Shown piece after piece: positions 25,030-34,429 of a stretch of DNA of 64,000 bases. Location of the stretch: assembly GCA_947488435.1 (NCBI GenBank), contig CANKZG010000001.1, positions 2,162,308 through 2,226,307 on the forward strand, written 5' to 3'. Numbering within the stretch: position 1 is the stretch's first letter; each line of letters opens with the position of its first letter. Position numbers and translations under genes: made by a program. The notes under the pieces are model-generated. The model did not search any database and was not told the origin of the DNA. It worked only from the letters and a program-made list of their open reading frames with translations. The stretch is from an uncultured Flavobacteriaceae bacterium. Its GTDB lineage: Bacteria > Bacteroidota > Bacteroidia > Flavobacteriales > Flavobacteriaceae.

Positions 25030-26091
25030 TTAATTTCCTTTTTGCTCTTTATTAAAATAGACTAGATAATAGTACATTTGACGTTCTTCATCCCATCCTT
25101 TTTCCACAAACCGCTCCGCAGATTCAGGGTTAATAAAATCTAACTTTATCTGAATATTTGTATCTAGCTGAATAACATTTTTAATTTTCTTTCGCGCATC
25201 AGATACAGCTTTGTTTGCAATGTCAAAATTGGAAACATCTTCAATACTGTATTTAGGTCCTTTCTCTACTTTATAGTGTTTAAATTCAGGTATTAACTCA
25301 GGATTGTCCATCACTTCATTTAAAAACTGAGTTTCTTCAAAGGCATCATTTTTGGCAAAGTGATTTACAGCTCTATTCATGAATAAAACTTCTTGTTGTT
25401 TGTCCTCTGAAGGTAAAACAACATCTTTGGCAAAGTTCTGGCAAAACTTTAAATAACTCTTAGTGTAAAAAGTTTCATCGGCTAAAGGGACTACTTCTAA
25501 AAAATGTTCCAACCAATATTTCGTATCATACCTATTACTGTCAACAGAAAGAATTTTATACCCCTCTTCCGCACCAGTATTAAAGATAAGACATCCCTTA
25601 TCCAAACGATTCAAGTTAACACCTTGCTCAATATGAATGTCTAAATTGTCACTCTTTTCTTCGAATTGTAGAAAATCATGTTTAAGTTCACTTTTGAAAA
25701 TCCCTATGGCATCTACCTTTTCATTGTCCAATCGCACATCAGATAAATAAGCCACATAAAGTTCTCCATCTTTAATATGCGGATGATTAGATTGCTCAAA
25801 TAAATGCGTAGCAATCTTCTTAGAATTTGCGTGTATGCTACTAGGATCCTTAAAGATTGCTTTTGCCACTGTATTTAGCGTATGAAAATCCAGATCTGTC
25901 TCATGGTCAAACTTAAAATAGTTTTCTTCTTTTTCTCGAAACGGCTTAAAAAAGTATTCTTTAAATAAACCTGTAGTTTCGTCATTTAAGGCGTAGGGTT
26001 CCGCAGATAAAAAAACAGCTTCGTTCTTATTTTTGTTACCCACGCGGTGTAACGATAAACTCTCTATTTGAACAGGGTGCAGGTTAATCAT
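25030..26091 (-). CDS. NdpA/YejK-family nucleoid-associated protein
   Basis: 353 residues resembling the 37-kDa nucleoid-associated protein family: an N-terminal region with NLHPVQIESLSLHRVGNK, a central HPHIKDGELYVAYLSD...IGIFKSELKHDFLQ, a KGCLIFNTGAEEGYKILSVDSNRYDTKYWLEHFL block and a C-terminal beta-rich half. Family members associate with the bacterial nucleoid; their exact role is unknown. Cytosolic. The gene ends 9 bp from the convergent kinase-like gene and begins 30 bp downstream of the pRiA4b-ORF3-like gene, so the latter two could share a transcript. Confidence 0.82.
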   Translation of the reverse strand: MINLHPVQIESLSLHRVGNKNKNEAVFLSAEPYALNDETTGLFKEYFFKPFREKEENYFKFDHETDLDFHTLNTVAKAIFKDPSSIHANSKKIATHLFEQSNHPHIKDGELYVAYLSDVRLDNEKVDAIGIFKSELKHDFLQFEEKSDNLDIHIEQGVNLNRLDKGCLIFNTGAEEGYKILSVDSNRYDTKYWLEHFLEVVPLADETFYTKSYLKFCQNFAKDVVLPSEDKQQEVLFMNRAVNHFAKNDAFEETQFLNEVMDNPELIPEFKHYKVEKGPKYSIEDVSNFDIANKAVSDARKKIKNVIQLDTNIQIKLDFINPESAERFVEKGWDEERQMYYYLVYFNKEQKGN

Positions 26092-26121
26092 TAATTTTAT
26101 TCGAAGTTAATAGTGTTTAAA

Positions 26122-26616
26122 TTAATTCCAATTTTCGTCAAAGTCTAGATCATCATAATTTTCAAGCGTATCATCAATATCAATACTTGGATCCGCTTCG
26201 AACTTTTTTTCAGGCGGCGCATCGGGTAATTCTCCAAAGCTAAAAAGATTGTTTGGATAGGCTCTACCATCTTCCTTTTCTGTGATATCGGCTAATTCTA
26301 CAAAAAATGTCCACATATTAAAGTAATCGTAGACGTAGATTAATTTTGGATGTTGCTCTGTTAGCACTTCTTCCAAAATCATTTCTCCCATTAATTTTAC
26401 TGGTTCTCCACCACCATGCATATCAAATAATACAATCTCTTCATCTTGATTCCAGCGTTCATCGCAAGTATAAAAAGAAGCCATTTCATTACCTAGAAAA
26501 CCAAAGGCTTGCGTAATGGCATTATGAAAATCTTCTAACGAATTGGTGGCTTCAATTTCTAGATCTCTAAAAATGTCATCTTCTGCATCTAGAATTATCC
26601 TAACCTTATATATCAT
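26122..26616 (-). CDS. Plasmid pRiA4b ORF-3-like domain protein
   Basis: 164 residues. The start (IYKVRIILDAEDDIFRDLEIEATNSLEDFHNAITQAFGF) and the later LIYVYDYFNMWTFFVEL are the hallmarks of the pRiA4b ORF-3-like fold (PF07929 by memory). An acidic tail (DIDDTLENYDDLDFDENWN) closes the protein. The domain is a small alpha/beta fold of unknown biochemical function, often found near mobile elements but here on ordinary chromosome with no transposon remnants. Possible co-transcription with the nucleoid protein downstream. Confidence 0.78.
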   Translation of the reverse strand: MIYKVRIILDAEDDIFRDLEIEATNSLEDFHNAITQAFGFLGNEMASFYTCDERWNQDEEIVLFDMHGGGEPVKLMGEMILEEVLTEQHPKLIYVYDYFNMWTFFVELADITEKEDGRAYPNNLFSFGELPDAPPEKKFEADPSIDIDDTLENYDDLDFDENWN

Positions 26617-26640
26617 CCCAATAATTTTGGAGAAGCAAAG

Positions 26641-27678
26641 TTACAAAGTTTTAAGACTTGAACCCGATTTAAATGCCTCCAAAACTAAATAGAATTGAAC
26701 TCCAAAGAGTAATGAGGCCCAAAGTAGATGCAAAGGCTGACTTGCAAAGGGAAAGTCGAAATAGTTCATCGCTATTCCGGTAGCCAATTCTAAGCCTATA
26801 AATACCATCACCCAGCTAATTTTAGGAAATTTAAGCGCTAATTTCGATATACGATAAAAGAGAAAACCATTAAACAACACTATTACTATGGAGAAAGAGC
26901 GATGAAGGTAGAAATTAATGGTAGGATCTTGCAACCAGAATTTAGCGGCATCTTCCCCTAATTGTATGACTTGTGTATCTATAAACTGTCTTACCTGTGT
27001 ACCCATGATAATTTGGATAATGGTTAACAGTATAGAGATTACAAACAAGCTACCCATTTTTTTGCGAGCTGGTGATGATTCAAGGTGTTTTAGTTGCACT
27101 CTAAAAATGAGATATAATAATAGCGCAACAAAAACGAATGCCATAATCAAATGGGTAGTAATTTTAAGTGGTAACAGATTCGAATCTACTACCGTTTTAC
27201 CAAGCCAAGCTTGAAACCCCAATGCCAGAAGAGTTAAAAATGAAAGATATGTTATCCACGGATCCTTTCGATACAACCAAAAGGATAAAAACATCAGTAA
27301 TATTACAGGAATTCCCAGAAGTACTGTTGCTAATCTATTGATATATTCAATCCAGGTATGCCATACATTAAAAGCAGCATAATCATGTTGGGTATAAGCT
27401 TCCCATTGCTTTGGATTGTATTGGTTTGTAGTGGTAAAATCTGACTTAGCTACCCAAAGTGATTCTTCTCTAATGATAACTTGTCCTTTTTTAAAAGCTC
27501 TGTCTTCCTGCCATTCCAATTGTGAAATCTCCGTCGGAGGAATATAATACCCAAAGCATTTGGGCCAATCCGGACACCCCATGCCACTGCCTGTCATCCG
27601 AACAACTGCACCAGCAATTATTACCAAATAGGCTAATATAAGAGCGGATTTAGCAACATTCAAAAAGATTTTTTGCAT
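26641..27678 (-). CDS. ctaA: Heme A synthase (COX15/CtaA)
   Basis: Integral membrane enzyme that oxidises the methyl group of heme O to the formyl group of heme A for cytochrome c oxidase. 345 residues, eight predicted helices. GSGMGCPDWPKCFG near residue 35 carries the CxxxxxC pair of the first periplasmic loop. Heme-ligand histidines are seen in HTWIEYINRL, THLIMAF, LHRSFSI and QPLHLLW. VVDSNLLPLKITTH and MGTQVRQFID are family motifs. No ctaB or oxidase subunit genes adjoin it. Confidence 0.93.
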   Translation of the reverse strand: MQKIFLNVAKSALILAYLVIIAGAVVRMTGSGMGCPDWPKCFGYYIPPTEISQLEWQEDRAFKKGQVIIREESLWVAKSDFTTTNQYNPKQWEAYTQHDYAAFNVWHTWIEYINRLATVLLGIPVILLMFLSFWLYRKDPWITYLSFLTLLALGFQAWLGKTVVDSNLLPLKITTHLIMAFVFVALLLYLIFRVQLKHLESSPARKKMGSLFVISILLTIIQIIMGTQVRQFIDTQVIQLGEDAAKFWLQDPTINFYLHRSFSIVIVLFNGFLFYRISKLALKFPKISWVMVFIGLELATGIAMNYFDFPFASQPLHLLWASLLFGVQFYLVLEAFKSGSSLKTL

Positions 27679-27784
27679 AATGATGATAGGTACAAATGGA
27701 TTACAAAATTAAGACTCTTTTTGGTAAAAAAATTGAAAATAGCTTCTTTCTTAGAAATCTTAAATAGAAAAGAAATAACTAAAA

Positions 27785-29212
27785 TCAATGCGCTGCAGTA
27801 AGCCCCATTTTAAGTCCTTTCTTTAACATGAAATCAAAAGCTGCTTGATATTCATTTGGAATTTCCCCATCTAGGATGGCTTCTTTTATAGCATCTTTAA
27901 GAATACCAATTTCTTTTGAAGGTTTCAAGGAAAAGGTTTTCATAATTTCCTCACCGGATACAGGAGGTTGAAAGTTTCGGATATGGTCTTTTTCTTCTAC
28001 CTCAATAATTTTCTTGCGCACAATTTTAAAGTTCGCCTTGTATTTCTGCTGTTTTCTTGGGTTTTTAGTAGTAATATCTGCCTCACATAACGTCATTAAA
28101 TCTTCAACATAAACACCAGCGTCAAAAATAAGCCGACGCACGGCAGAATCGGTAACATGATCTTCAGATAACACAATGGGTCGTGAACTCATTAAAACCA
28201 TTTTCTGAACAAACTTCATTTTGTCATTCAAGGGCATATTGAGCCTTCTAAATATTTGATACACCATTTTTGCACCAATAAATTCATGTGCATGAAAAGT
28301 CCATCCAATTTTTTTATCAAAGCGCTTGGTAGGTGCTTTTCCAATATCGTGTAACAAGGCGGCCCAGCGTAACCATAAGTTATCCGTAGTCTTAGCAATA
28401 TTATCTACAACTTCTAAAGTGTGCCAGAAATTATCTTTATGGCGTTGCCCTTCAATTTCTTCGATCCCCTGAAGTGCCATTAGTTCTGGCAAAATATGCG
28501 AAAGTAATTTGGTTTTATGTAACAAGGCCAAACCTATTGAAGGTTTTTTGCTGGCAAGAATTTTATGCAATTCATCTACAATACGCTCATTGGAAATAAT
28601 TTTGATACGCTCGTTATGCTGTGAAATAGCATTCAAAGATTTTGCATGAATAGTAAAACTCAATTGTGCAGCAAAACGTATGGCACGCATCATCCGCAAA
28701 GGATCGTCAGAATATGTGATTTCAGGATTAAGCGGTGTACGAATGATCTTTTTTTGGAGATCTTCTAATCCATTAAACGGATTTAACAATTGCCCAAAGT
28801 TCTTTTTGTTAAGTGATAAAGCCAATGTGTTAATGGTAAAATCCCTCCGCTTCTGATCGTCCGATAAAGTTCCATTTTCTACAACGGGTTTACGGCTATT
28901 CCGTTGATAACTCTCTTTTCGAGCCCCAACAAATTCGAGTTCAATAGCTGCCGTACGAATCATAGCAGTCCCAAAATTTTTAAAAACAGCTACTTTTGGT
29001 TTTTCCGGTAACCGCTGCGCTACCTGCTTGGCTAGTTCAATACCACTTCCTACAACTACAATATCTATATCCTTAGCACTTCCGCGATGCAAAAAGAAAT
29101 CACGAACATATCCGCCAATGGCATAACAGTCTACTCCAAGCTCGTCCGCAGCTTGTGTAACTACTTCAAAAATAGGATCTGAAAGTGCTATTTTATATGC
29201 TTTTTCCTCCAT
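27785..29212 (-). CDS. CCA-adding enzyme / poly(A) polymerase family with HD domain
   Basis: tRNA nucleotidyltransferase of class II that adds or repairs the 3' CCA end. 475 residues. Nucleotidyltransferase head: [23 protein letters not shown] (GG-x-VRD and DxD), [27 protein letters not shown]; a helical body with the RNA-binding region; then an HD phosphohydrolase domain ([13 protein letters not shown]) as in long bacterial forms. Start ATG at 29212. The upstream tsaC stop is one base away, so tRNA maturation genes tsaC and this one form a single transcript. Confidence 0.95.
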   Translation of the reverse strand: MEEKAYKIALSDPIFEVVTQAADELGVDCYAIGGYVRDFFLHRGSAKDIDIVVVGSGIELAKQVAQRLPEKPKVAVFKNFGTAMIRTAAIELEFVGARKESYQRNSRKPVVENGTLSDDQKRRDFTINTLALSLNKKNFGQLLNPFNGLEDLQKKIIRTPLNPEITYSDDPLRMMRAIRFAAQLSFTIHAKSLNAISQHNERIKIISNERIVDELHKILASKKPSIGLALLHKTKLLSHILPELMALQGIEEIEGQRHKDNFWHTLEVVDNIAKTTDNLWLRWAALLHDIGKAPTKRFDKKIGWTFHAHEFIGAKMVYQIFRRLNMPLNDKMKFVQKMVLMSSRPIVLSEDHVTDSAVRRLIFDAGVYVEDLMTLCEADITTKNPRKQQKYKANFKIVRKKIIEVEEKDHIRNFQPPVSGEEIMKTFSLKPSKEIGILKDAIKEAILDGEIPNEYQAAFDFMLKKGLKMGLTAAH

Positions 29213-29213
29213 G

Positions 29214-29774
29214 CTATTTCCGAATAATTTTTACAGTACTGTCCATTCCTATTTTTATAATTGTCGAAGGTGCATTGCTAGGTGACTCCTGTTCTAACAT
29301 TGCAATGTAATCGACTCCATCTTTGATGGAAGTACTAATCTCATCAAAAGATCTGGGTGTAGGTTCTCCAGCTATATTGGCAGATGTAGATACTATGGGT
29401 TTTTTGAAGGCAGAAATTAGATAGCTACAAAACTTATTTTTTGTTACACGAATGGCCAAGGAGTTATCAGTTGCTATTAAGTTAGGTGCAATTCCTTTAG
29501 GTTGATCATATACAATAGTTGTGGGTTTTGTTGCAATATCTAAAATATCATAAGCGATATCAGGAACCGAAGTTAAATGCCGTTCTAGCATAGCATCATT
29601 AGCAACCAAACAAATCAAAGCTTTACTGTTTTCTCTTTGTTTTAAATCATACACTTTCGCAACTGCTTCAGAGTTAGTGGCATCACACCCAATGCCCCAT
29701 ACGGTATCTGTGGGATATAAAATGAGTCCTCCATCTTTTAAAACGCTAAGTGCTTTTTGAATTACGTGTTGCAT
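29214..29774 (-). CDS. tsaC: L-threonylcarbamoyladenylate synthase (YrdC/Sua5 domain)
   Basis: Makes threonylcarbamoyl-AMP from threonine, bicarbonate and ATP for the t6A modification at position 37 of ANN-decoding tRNAs. 186 residues, single YrdC domain: [18 protein letters not shown] (start of domain), [36 protein letters not shown] and [13 protein letters not shown] (nucleotide-binding). Short TsaC form rather than the longer Sua5 with C-terminal domain. Immediately upstream of the CCA-adding enzyme gene. Confidence 0.95.
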   Translation of the reverse strand: MQHVIQKALSVLKDGGLILYPTDTVWGIGCDATNSEAVAKVYDLKQRENSKALICLVANDAMLERHLTSVPDIAYDILDIATKPTTIVYDQPKGIAPNLIATDNSLAIRVTKNKFCSYLISAFKKPIVSTSANIAGEPTPRSFDEISTSIKDGVDYIAMLEQESPSNAPSTIIKIGMDSTVKIIRK

Positions 29775-29828
29775 AAAAATCGTGCCTTATTGGGCACAAA
29801 AATAAAAGGTTCTAAAGGATTATACCTA

Positions 29829-30659
29829 TTATTTTTTTGTAATATTTATATTGAAATAAGCGACAAGAGCCTTCCATTGCTCACGATTTTTGTCTTTCTT
29901 GATATTCTCTTTTTTTAGGGATTGTACCTGCGAGCCAATAATTGGGATAGGGTACTTAGGCGTGTTTTCGGTTTGCATCGCCACTGTATTTTGTAAAAGT
30001 GCCATAGCCTTAAACCAAAGATCATCGGCCTTAGGAGCTAATTTCATAAACAAATCAACATTGGTAACCTTTTTGTGAAGTGCATTAGGCGGATAGAGTA
30101 CACCCCCAGCACCAATGGGTAGGATCGCTTGCTTATTAAAAGAAGTGTTATTGTTTGGGTAGTTCCAATTTTTATATGGAAGTAGGGACTGATCATCATC
30201 ATAGGAAATGTATCTAGTTTGATTTGCTAAAATGAATTCAGGATGTTTTAAGTGCGCGGCATGAAATGCACTAAGCCAATTCTTGCGATATATAAGATCA
30301 TCGTCACAGGTTACAATGGTTCTTTCCGGAAACAAGGTTAAGGAATGAATAAGCTTCCTATGTGAACAATATAAATCCGAAAAATGAATTTCAAAAATTT
30401 CTCCTTGAAGCTGCAATATTTTTTTTGGAATTTTTTTCTTGAGTTCAGTATTAAGCCATAAAACAATTTTTTCTGGTCGAACGTCCTGATTTAAAAGACT
30501 ACGAATTACCAGATGTAGGCTATTTAAACGTGATGGTATGGAAGTTAAAGAAACAATGTAGGGAAGCTCATTTCCTTTTTTTTTTCGAAGCGTTTCGGCT
30601 GAAAGTAAGGAGAGATGAATACTGTGGAAAAGGGAAACAGGAATTTCTTTTACCTTCAT
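29829..30659 (-). CDS. Glycosyltransferase of GT-A fold
   Basis: 276 residues, no signal peptide. YIVSLTSIPSRLNSLHLVIRSLLNQ is the nucleotide-sugar-binding start seen in several DUF-type GT-A proteins, and TIVTCDDDLIYRKNW contains the acidic DxD-like motif (C-D-D-D) needed for metal and sugar-nucleotide binding. GAGGVLYPPNAL in the C-terminal half is a common acceptor-site pattern. Donor and acceptor unknown. Divergent from the GT2 gene at 30774; the three GT genes here are probably surface-glycan genes. Confidence 0.8.
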   Translation of the reverse strand: MKVKEIPVSLFHSIHLSLLSAETLRKKKGNELPYIVSLTSIPSRLNSLHLVIRSLLNQDVRPEKIVLWLNTELKKKIPKKILQLQGEIFEIHFSDLYCSHRKLIHSLTLFPERTIVTCDDDLIYRKNWLSAFHAAHLKHPEFILANQTRYISYDDDQSLLPYKNWNYPNNNTSFNKQAILPIGAGGVLYPPNALHKKVTNVDLFMKLAPKADDLWFKAMALLQNTVAMQTENTPKYPIPIIGSQVQSLKKENIKKDKNREQWKALVAYFNINITKK

Positions 30660-30748
30660 TTGTTTTTAATTTTATGCCTTATGCGCAAGAGACAGCTAAT
30701 GATTATAAGATTGTTGTTGCAATTCAAAGATATGCAATGATAGTTTTA

Positions 30749-30756
30749 TATTTTTG
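30749..30756 (+). promoter_or_regulatory. -7 promoter element of the GT2 gene
   Basis: TATTTTTG matches TAnnTTTG. The predicted transcription start near 30762 leaves almost no leader for an ATG at 30762, which favours the ATG at 30774. Confidence 0.5.
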
Positions 30757-30773
30757 TCCGAATGTTTGAAAAA

Positions 30774-31592
30774 ATGGAAGTGCCCAAAATATCCATCATT
30801 ATTAGTACGTATAATTCCGAAGCTTGGCTGCAGAAAGTTTTATGGGGATTTAACTGTCAAACTTTTAAGGATTTTGAAGTGGTTATAGCCGATGATGGCT
30901 CTGGTCCAGAAACGAAGGAGTTGTTAGAAAAAATGCAAAAGGAAGTTTTTTATCCTATTGTTCATGTTTGGCAGGAAGATGATGGTTTTCAGAAATCAAG
31001 AATTCTGAACAAGGCGGTGGTAGCTAGCTCAGCAGAATATATTATTATGACGGATGGGGATTGTATCCCCCGAGAAGATTTTGTTGAGGTTCATTATATC
31101 AACAAAGAAGCAGGGTATTTTATTTCAGGCGGCTATTATATGCTACCTATGAATATATCGGTAATGATAGCTTATGAAGATATTAAGAAACAAAATTGTT
31201 TTAATATCCATTGGTTAAAAGAACAAGGAATCCCGCAAACTTTTAAAAACAATAAACTTACCTCTAGCGGTATAATTTCCAAATTCCTTAACACTATCAC
31301 GCCAACCAATGCAAGTTGGAATGGACACAATTCTTCTGGTTGGAAAAAAGATATTGTAAATGTCAATGGTTTTGATGAACGCATGCAATATGGAGGGCAG
31401 GATAGAGAATTAGGCGAGCGTCTTTTTAATTTTGGGATAAAATCTAAACAATTACGCTATAGTGCTGTTTGTGTGCATTTAGATCACAAAAGAGGCTATA
31501 AAACACCAGAATCTATCGCAAAAAATGTAGCAATTCGAAAAAAAGTTAAAAAAGAGAAAGCTGTGTGGACGTATTATGGCATTACTAAGTAA
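30774..31592 (+). CDS. Glycosyltransferase family 2 protein
   Basis: 272 residues from ATG 30774 (the alternative 30762 adds four). GT2 motifs: ISIIISTYNSEAWLQKVL, FEVVIADDGSG and IIMTDGDCIPR (DxD equivalent with the divalent-metal Asp), and a galactosyltransferase-like C-terminal part with WNGHNSSGWKKDI and GFDERMQYGGQDRELGERL, typical for chondroitin-synthase-like GT2 enzymes. Cytosolic or membrane-associated. Its last 19 bases overlap the convergent gene at 31574. Probably builds a surface polysaccharide. Confidence 0.88.
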   Translation: MEVPKISIIISTYNSEAWLQKVLWGFNCQTFKDFEVVIADDGSGPETKELLEKMQKEVFYPIVHVWQEDDGFQKSRILNKAVVASSAEYIIMTDGDCIPREDFVEVHYINKEAGYFISGGYYMLPMNISVMIAYEDIKKQNCFNIHWLKEQGIPQTFKNNKLTSSGIISKFLNTITPTNASWNGHNSSGWKKDIVNVNGFDERMQYGGQDRELGERLFNFGIKSKQLRYSAVCVHLDHKRGYKTPESIAKNVAIRKKVKKEKAVWTYYGITK

Positions 31593-32368
31593 TAGGCCAT
31601 CTCGTTTTTCTTTTCGAGACGTTTGAGTTCTCGATAGCGTTCTAAAACACTTAAGGCATTTAAGTAACTTACAATCATACCTTTTTTACCATCTAGTATA
31701 CCCAAGCGTATAACGTAATGATGGAAAAATTTCCAAAAAGGCTTCACTGCTAATAGCACATAATTGAAGGATTTCTCTTTATAGAACAATTGTTTTGCTT
31801 TTAATCGTCCATATTGAAGCATCTTTGCCTTGTAATTATCATAATCCTTATAGCAGTAATGCGTCATCTTTTCTTTCAGAATTCCAGAAGTACCATTTAT
31901 TTCCAAAGTCTCATGTACAATTTTCTTATCTGAAAACTTAGCCATGCTTTTTCTAAACAAGCGGTAATTTTTATCGGTTTGCCAACCGCTATAGTTCAAA
32001 GGAACTTTTTGAAACATAAACTGTCTGTAAAACCAGAAAGCACTATGCGACGTTCCTGAGGCTAAAGTATTTTTTATTTCTTTTTTTAAAGGGGGGGTAA
32101 TAATCTCATCAGCATCTAAAAAAAGCACCCAATCATTAGTAGCCTGTTTAAGAGCAAATGATTTTTGTAAGGTAAAATTTTCAAAAGGCTTCTGAATTAC
32201 TTTTACTTTTGGGTGTTGCTTAAGGTATTCATAGGTACCGTCAGTACTATACGAATCTACAACCACAATTTCGTCTGCAAAATCAACAGATTGTAGGCAA
32301 TGTTCTATATATCCTATTTCATTATAGGTTATAATAAGTGCAGATATTTTAGTATTTGGGGTATTCAT
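31574..32368 (-). CDS. Glycosyltransferase family 2 protein, WaaE/KdtX-like
   Basis: 264 residues. GT2 start SALIITYNEIGYIEHCLQSVDFADEIVVVDSYSTDGT and WVLFLDADEIIT (DxD), then the basic region with NYRLFRKSM...HETLEI found in WaaE-type beta-glucosyltransferases of lipopolysaccharide core. The family attaches a sugar to heptose in other bacteria; the acceptor here is unknown. The stop region overlaps the convergent GT2 gene by 19 bp, so both mRNAs share complementary 3' ends. Confidence 0.88.
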   Translation of the reverse strand: MNTPNTKISALIITYNEIGYIEHCLQSVDFADEIVVVDSYSTDGTYEYLKQHPKVKVIQKPFENFTLQKSFALKQATNDWVLFLDADEIITPPLKKEIKNTLASGTSHSAFWFYRQFMFQKVPLNYSGWQTDKNYRLFRKSMAKFSDKKIVHETLEINGTSGILKEKMTHYCYKDYDNYKAKMLQYGRLKAKQLFYKEKSFNYVLLAVKPFWKFFHHYVIRLGILDGKKGMIVSYLNALSVLERYRELKRLEKKNEMAYYLVMP

Positions 32369-32459
32369 CGTACGTTTTGGAGGTCTTTTGTTTGATTATT
32401 ACAAAAGTATAACAAAAAAAAGTACAAAAAATTATATTTTCAACTAAAATTCTTACATC

Positions 32460-33275
32460 TTAGACTGCTACGCTATGATCTCTTAGGGCATCGTTTAAGG
32501 AGGTCTTTTTATCTGTACTTTCTTTACGTTTTCCAATAATTAGCGCACAAGGAACCTGATATTCACCTGCAGGAAATTTTTTGGTATAACTTCCAGGGAT
32601 AACTACAGATCTCGCTGGGACAACTCCTTTTCTTTCTATTGGTGTTTCTCCGGTAACATCTATAATTTTAGTAGATGCTGTTAGTACTACATTTGCACCC
32701 AATACAGCTTCCTTTTCTACGCGTACACCTTCTACAACGATACAACGCGAACCTACAAAGGCATTATCTTCAATAATTACAGGAGCTGCTTGCAATGGTT
32801 CCAATACACCACCAATACCTACACCACCACTTAAATGAACGTTTTTGCCAATTTGAGCACAGCTACCAACGGTTGCCCATGTGTCAACCATGGTGCCTTT
32901 ATCAATATAAGCACCAATATTTACATAACTTGGCATTAAAATAGTTCCAGGAGAAATATAAGCGCCATGACGTGCAACTGCATGCGGAACTACCCGTATA
33001 CCTTTAGCTTTATATCCCCGCTTTAATGGAATTTTGTCATGATATTCAAAAATACCTACTTCTAAAGTTTCCATTTCTTGAATTGGAAAGTATAATACTA
33101 CTGCTTTTTTAACCCACTCATTAATCTGCCATCCAGCTTTTGTTGGCTCAGCGCAACGAAGTTCTCCTTCATCGATAAGACTAATAATATGTCTAATCGC
33201 TTTCTGTGTTTCCTGATCTTTTAAGAGATCTCTATTTTCCCAAGCTTTTTCTATGAGTTGTCGTAATTCTGTCAT
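32460..33275 (-). CDS. dapD: 2,3,4,5-tetrahydropyridine-2,6-dicarboxylate N-succinyltransferase
   Basis: Succinylates tetrahydrodipicolinate in the succinylase branch of diaminopimelate/lysine synthesis; cytosolic trimer. 271 residues: N-terminal helical domain (TELRQLIEKAWENRDLL), then left-handed beta-helix of hexapeptide repeats (IVEDNAFVGSRCIVVEGVRVEKEAVLGANVVL-type pattern seen as VIIEDNAFVGSR, VEKEAVLGANVVL) and the C-terminal PGSYTKKFPAGEYQVPCALIIGKR. ATG at 33275. Works in the same pathway as lysA at 9737 but is unlinked to it. Confidence 0.96.
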   Translation of the reverse strand: MTELRQLIEKAWENRDLLKDQETQKAIRHIISLIDEGELRCAEPTKAGWQINEWVKKAVVLYFPIQEMETLEVGIFEYHDKIPLKRGYKAKGIRVVPHAVARHGAYISPGTILMPSYVNIGAYIDKGTMVDTWATVGSCAQIGKNVHLSGGVGIGGVLEPLQAAPVIIEDNAFVGSRCIVVEGVRVEKEAVLGANVVLTASTKIIDVTGETPIERKGVVPARSVVIPGSYTKKFPAGEYQVPCALIIGKRKESTDKKTSLNDALRDHSVAV

Positions 33276-33353
33276 TGCAATTAAAATTTGGGCAAAGATA
33301 AGTTGTCATCTGGAATTAAACCTGCAATTTTACACTTATAACAATTTATACTT

Positions 33354-33361
33354 TATTTTTG
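33354..33361 (+). promoter_or_regulatory. -7 promoter element of the ruvX-def genes
   Basis: TATTTTTG, ending 13 bp before the GTG start of ruvX. No clear -33 box. Confidence 0.45.
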
Positions 33362-33374
33362 CCAAAAATTTAAA

Positions 33375-33785
33375 GTGGGAAGAGTTGTTGCAATAGATTA
33401 TGGTGTCCGAAGAACAGGAATAGCTGTCACCGATGAGTTGCAGCTTATTGCGTCTGGACTTACCACCGTTGCTACCGAGGAACTTTTAATGTACCTTAAG
33501 CAATATGTAAGCGAAGAAACCGTGTCTGTCTTTGTAGTTGGTGAACCACGACAAATGAATAACACGCCATCAGAATCTGAAGCTTTCATTAAAGTCTTTT
33601 TAACAAAGCTATCAGACACTTTTCCTGAGATTCCTGTAGAACGACAAGACGAACGCTTTACCTCTAAAATGGCTTTCCAAACCATGATAGATAGTGGTCT
33701 AAGTAAAAAAAAACGTAGAAATAAAGCGCTTGTAGATGAAATAAGTGCAACACTAATTTTGCAAGCTTACTTAAATAGAAAATAA
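33375..33785 (+). CDS. ruvX: RuvX/YqgF RNase H-like Holliday-junction resolvase
   Basis: 136 residues, RNase H fold: VAIDYGVRRTGIAVTDELQLIASGLTTV (first metal Asp in DYG), VFVVGEPRQMNNTPS, VERQDERFTSK (acidic residue) and KKRRNKALVDEISATLILQAYL (last metal Asp). YqgF proteins also act in 16S rRNA maturation and anti-termination. The start is GTG at 33375; no ATG lies nearby. def begins three bases after the stop, so both genes form one transcript. Confidence 0.92.
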   Translation: MGRVVAIDYGVRRTGIAVTDELQLIASGLTTVATEELLMYLKQYVSEETVSVFVVGEPRQMNNTPSESEAFIKVFLTKLSDTFPEIPVERQDERFTSKMAFQTMIDSGLSKKKRRNKALVDEISATLILQAYLNRK

Positions 33786-33788
33786 AAA

Positions 33789-34379
33789 ATGATATTACCA
33801 ATTGTAGCCTATGGAGATCCCGTTTTACGAAAGGTGGGAAAAGATATCGACAAAGATTACCCTAACCTTAATAACTTATTGGCAAATATGTGGGAAACCA
33901 TGTATAATGCCTCGGGAGTAGGGCTTGCAGCACCTCAAATAGGTCTTCCGATTCGTATTTTTTTGGTAGATACATCTCCTTTTGCTGATGATAAGGATTT
34001 GACTAAAGAAGAACAAGAACTTTTAAAAGGTTTTAAAAAAGTATTTATTAATGCAAAAATTTTGGAAGAAACAGGAGAGGATTGGACCTTTAATGAAGGG
34101 TGTTTAAGTATTCCAGATGTGCGTGAAGATGTGTCAAGAAAAGATACGCTTACCATAAGATATTGTGATGAAAATTTTAAAGTACATCAAGAAACCTATG
34201 ACGGCCTTTTGGCAAGGGTAATTCAGCATGAATATGATCATATTCAAGGCGTTTTATTTACCGATAAACTATCGTCGTTAAAAAAACGACTGATAAAAGG
34301 AAGGCTTTCAAATATTTCAAAAGGAAAAATAAAAGTAGAATATCGCATGCGATTTCCTGAAATGAAAAAAGGTCGTTAA
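33789..34379 (+). CDS. def: Peptide deformylase
   Basis: Removes the N-formyl group from new proteins; iron or zinc enzyme at the ribosome. 196 residues. All three motifs are intact: GVGLAAPQIG (43-52), EGCLSIP (103-109, metal Cys105) and QHEYDHIQG (146-154, metal His147 and His151, catalytic Glu148). A C-terminal basic tail (KKRLIKGRLSNISKGKIKVEYRMRFPEMKKGR, described here by its residues' nature) follows and may dock on the ribosome. Co-transcribed with ruvX upstream and probably with the DUF5606 gene downstream. Confidence 0.97.
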   Translation: MILPIVAYGDPVLRKVGKDIDKDYPNLNNLLANMWETMYNASGVGLAAPQIGLPIRIFLVDTSPFADDKDLTKEEQELLKGFKKVFINAKILEETGEDWTFNEGCLSIPDVREDVSRKDTLTIRYCDENFKVHQETYDGLLARVIQHEYDHIQGVLFTDKLSSLKKRLIKGRLSNISKGKIKVEYRMRFPEMKKGR

Positions 34380-34429
34380 AACATAAAAAGTTAGAGCAAA
34401 ATAATTTGTAAAAAAAATAAAAAGAATAC

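Noticed and set aside
26122-26616. Remnant of a mobile element
   Set aside because: The pRiA4b-ORF3-like domain is often near transposons, but no transposase, terminal repeats or target duplications are seen around it.
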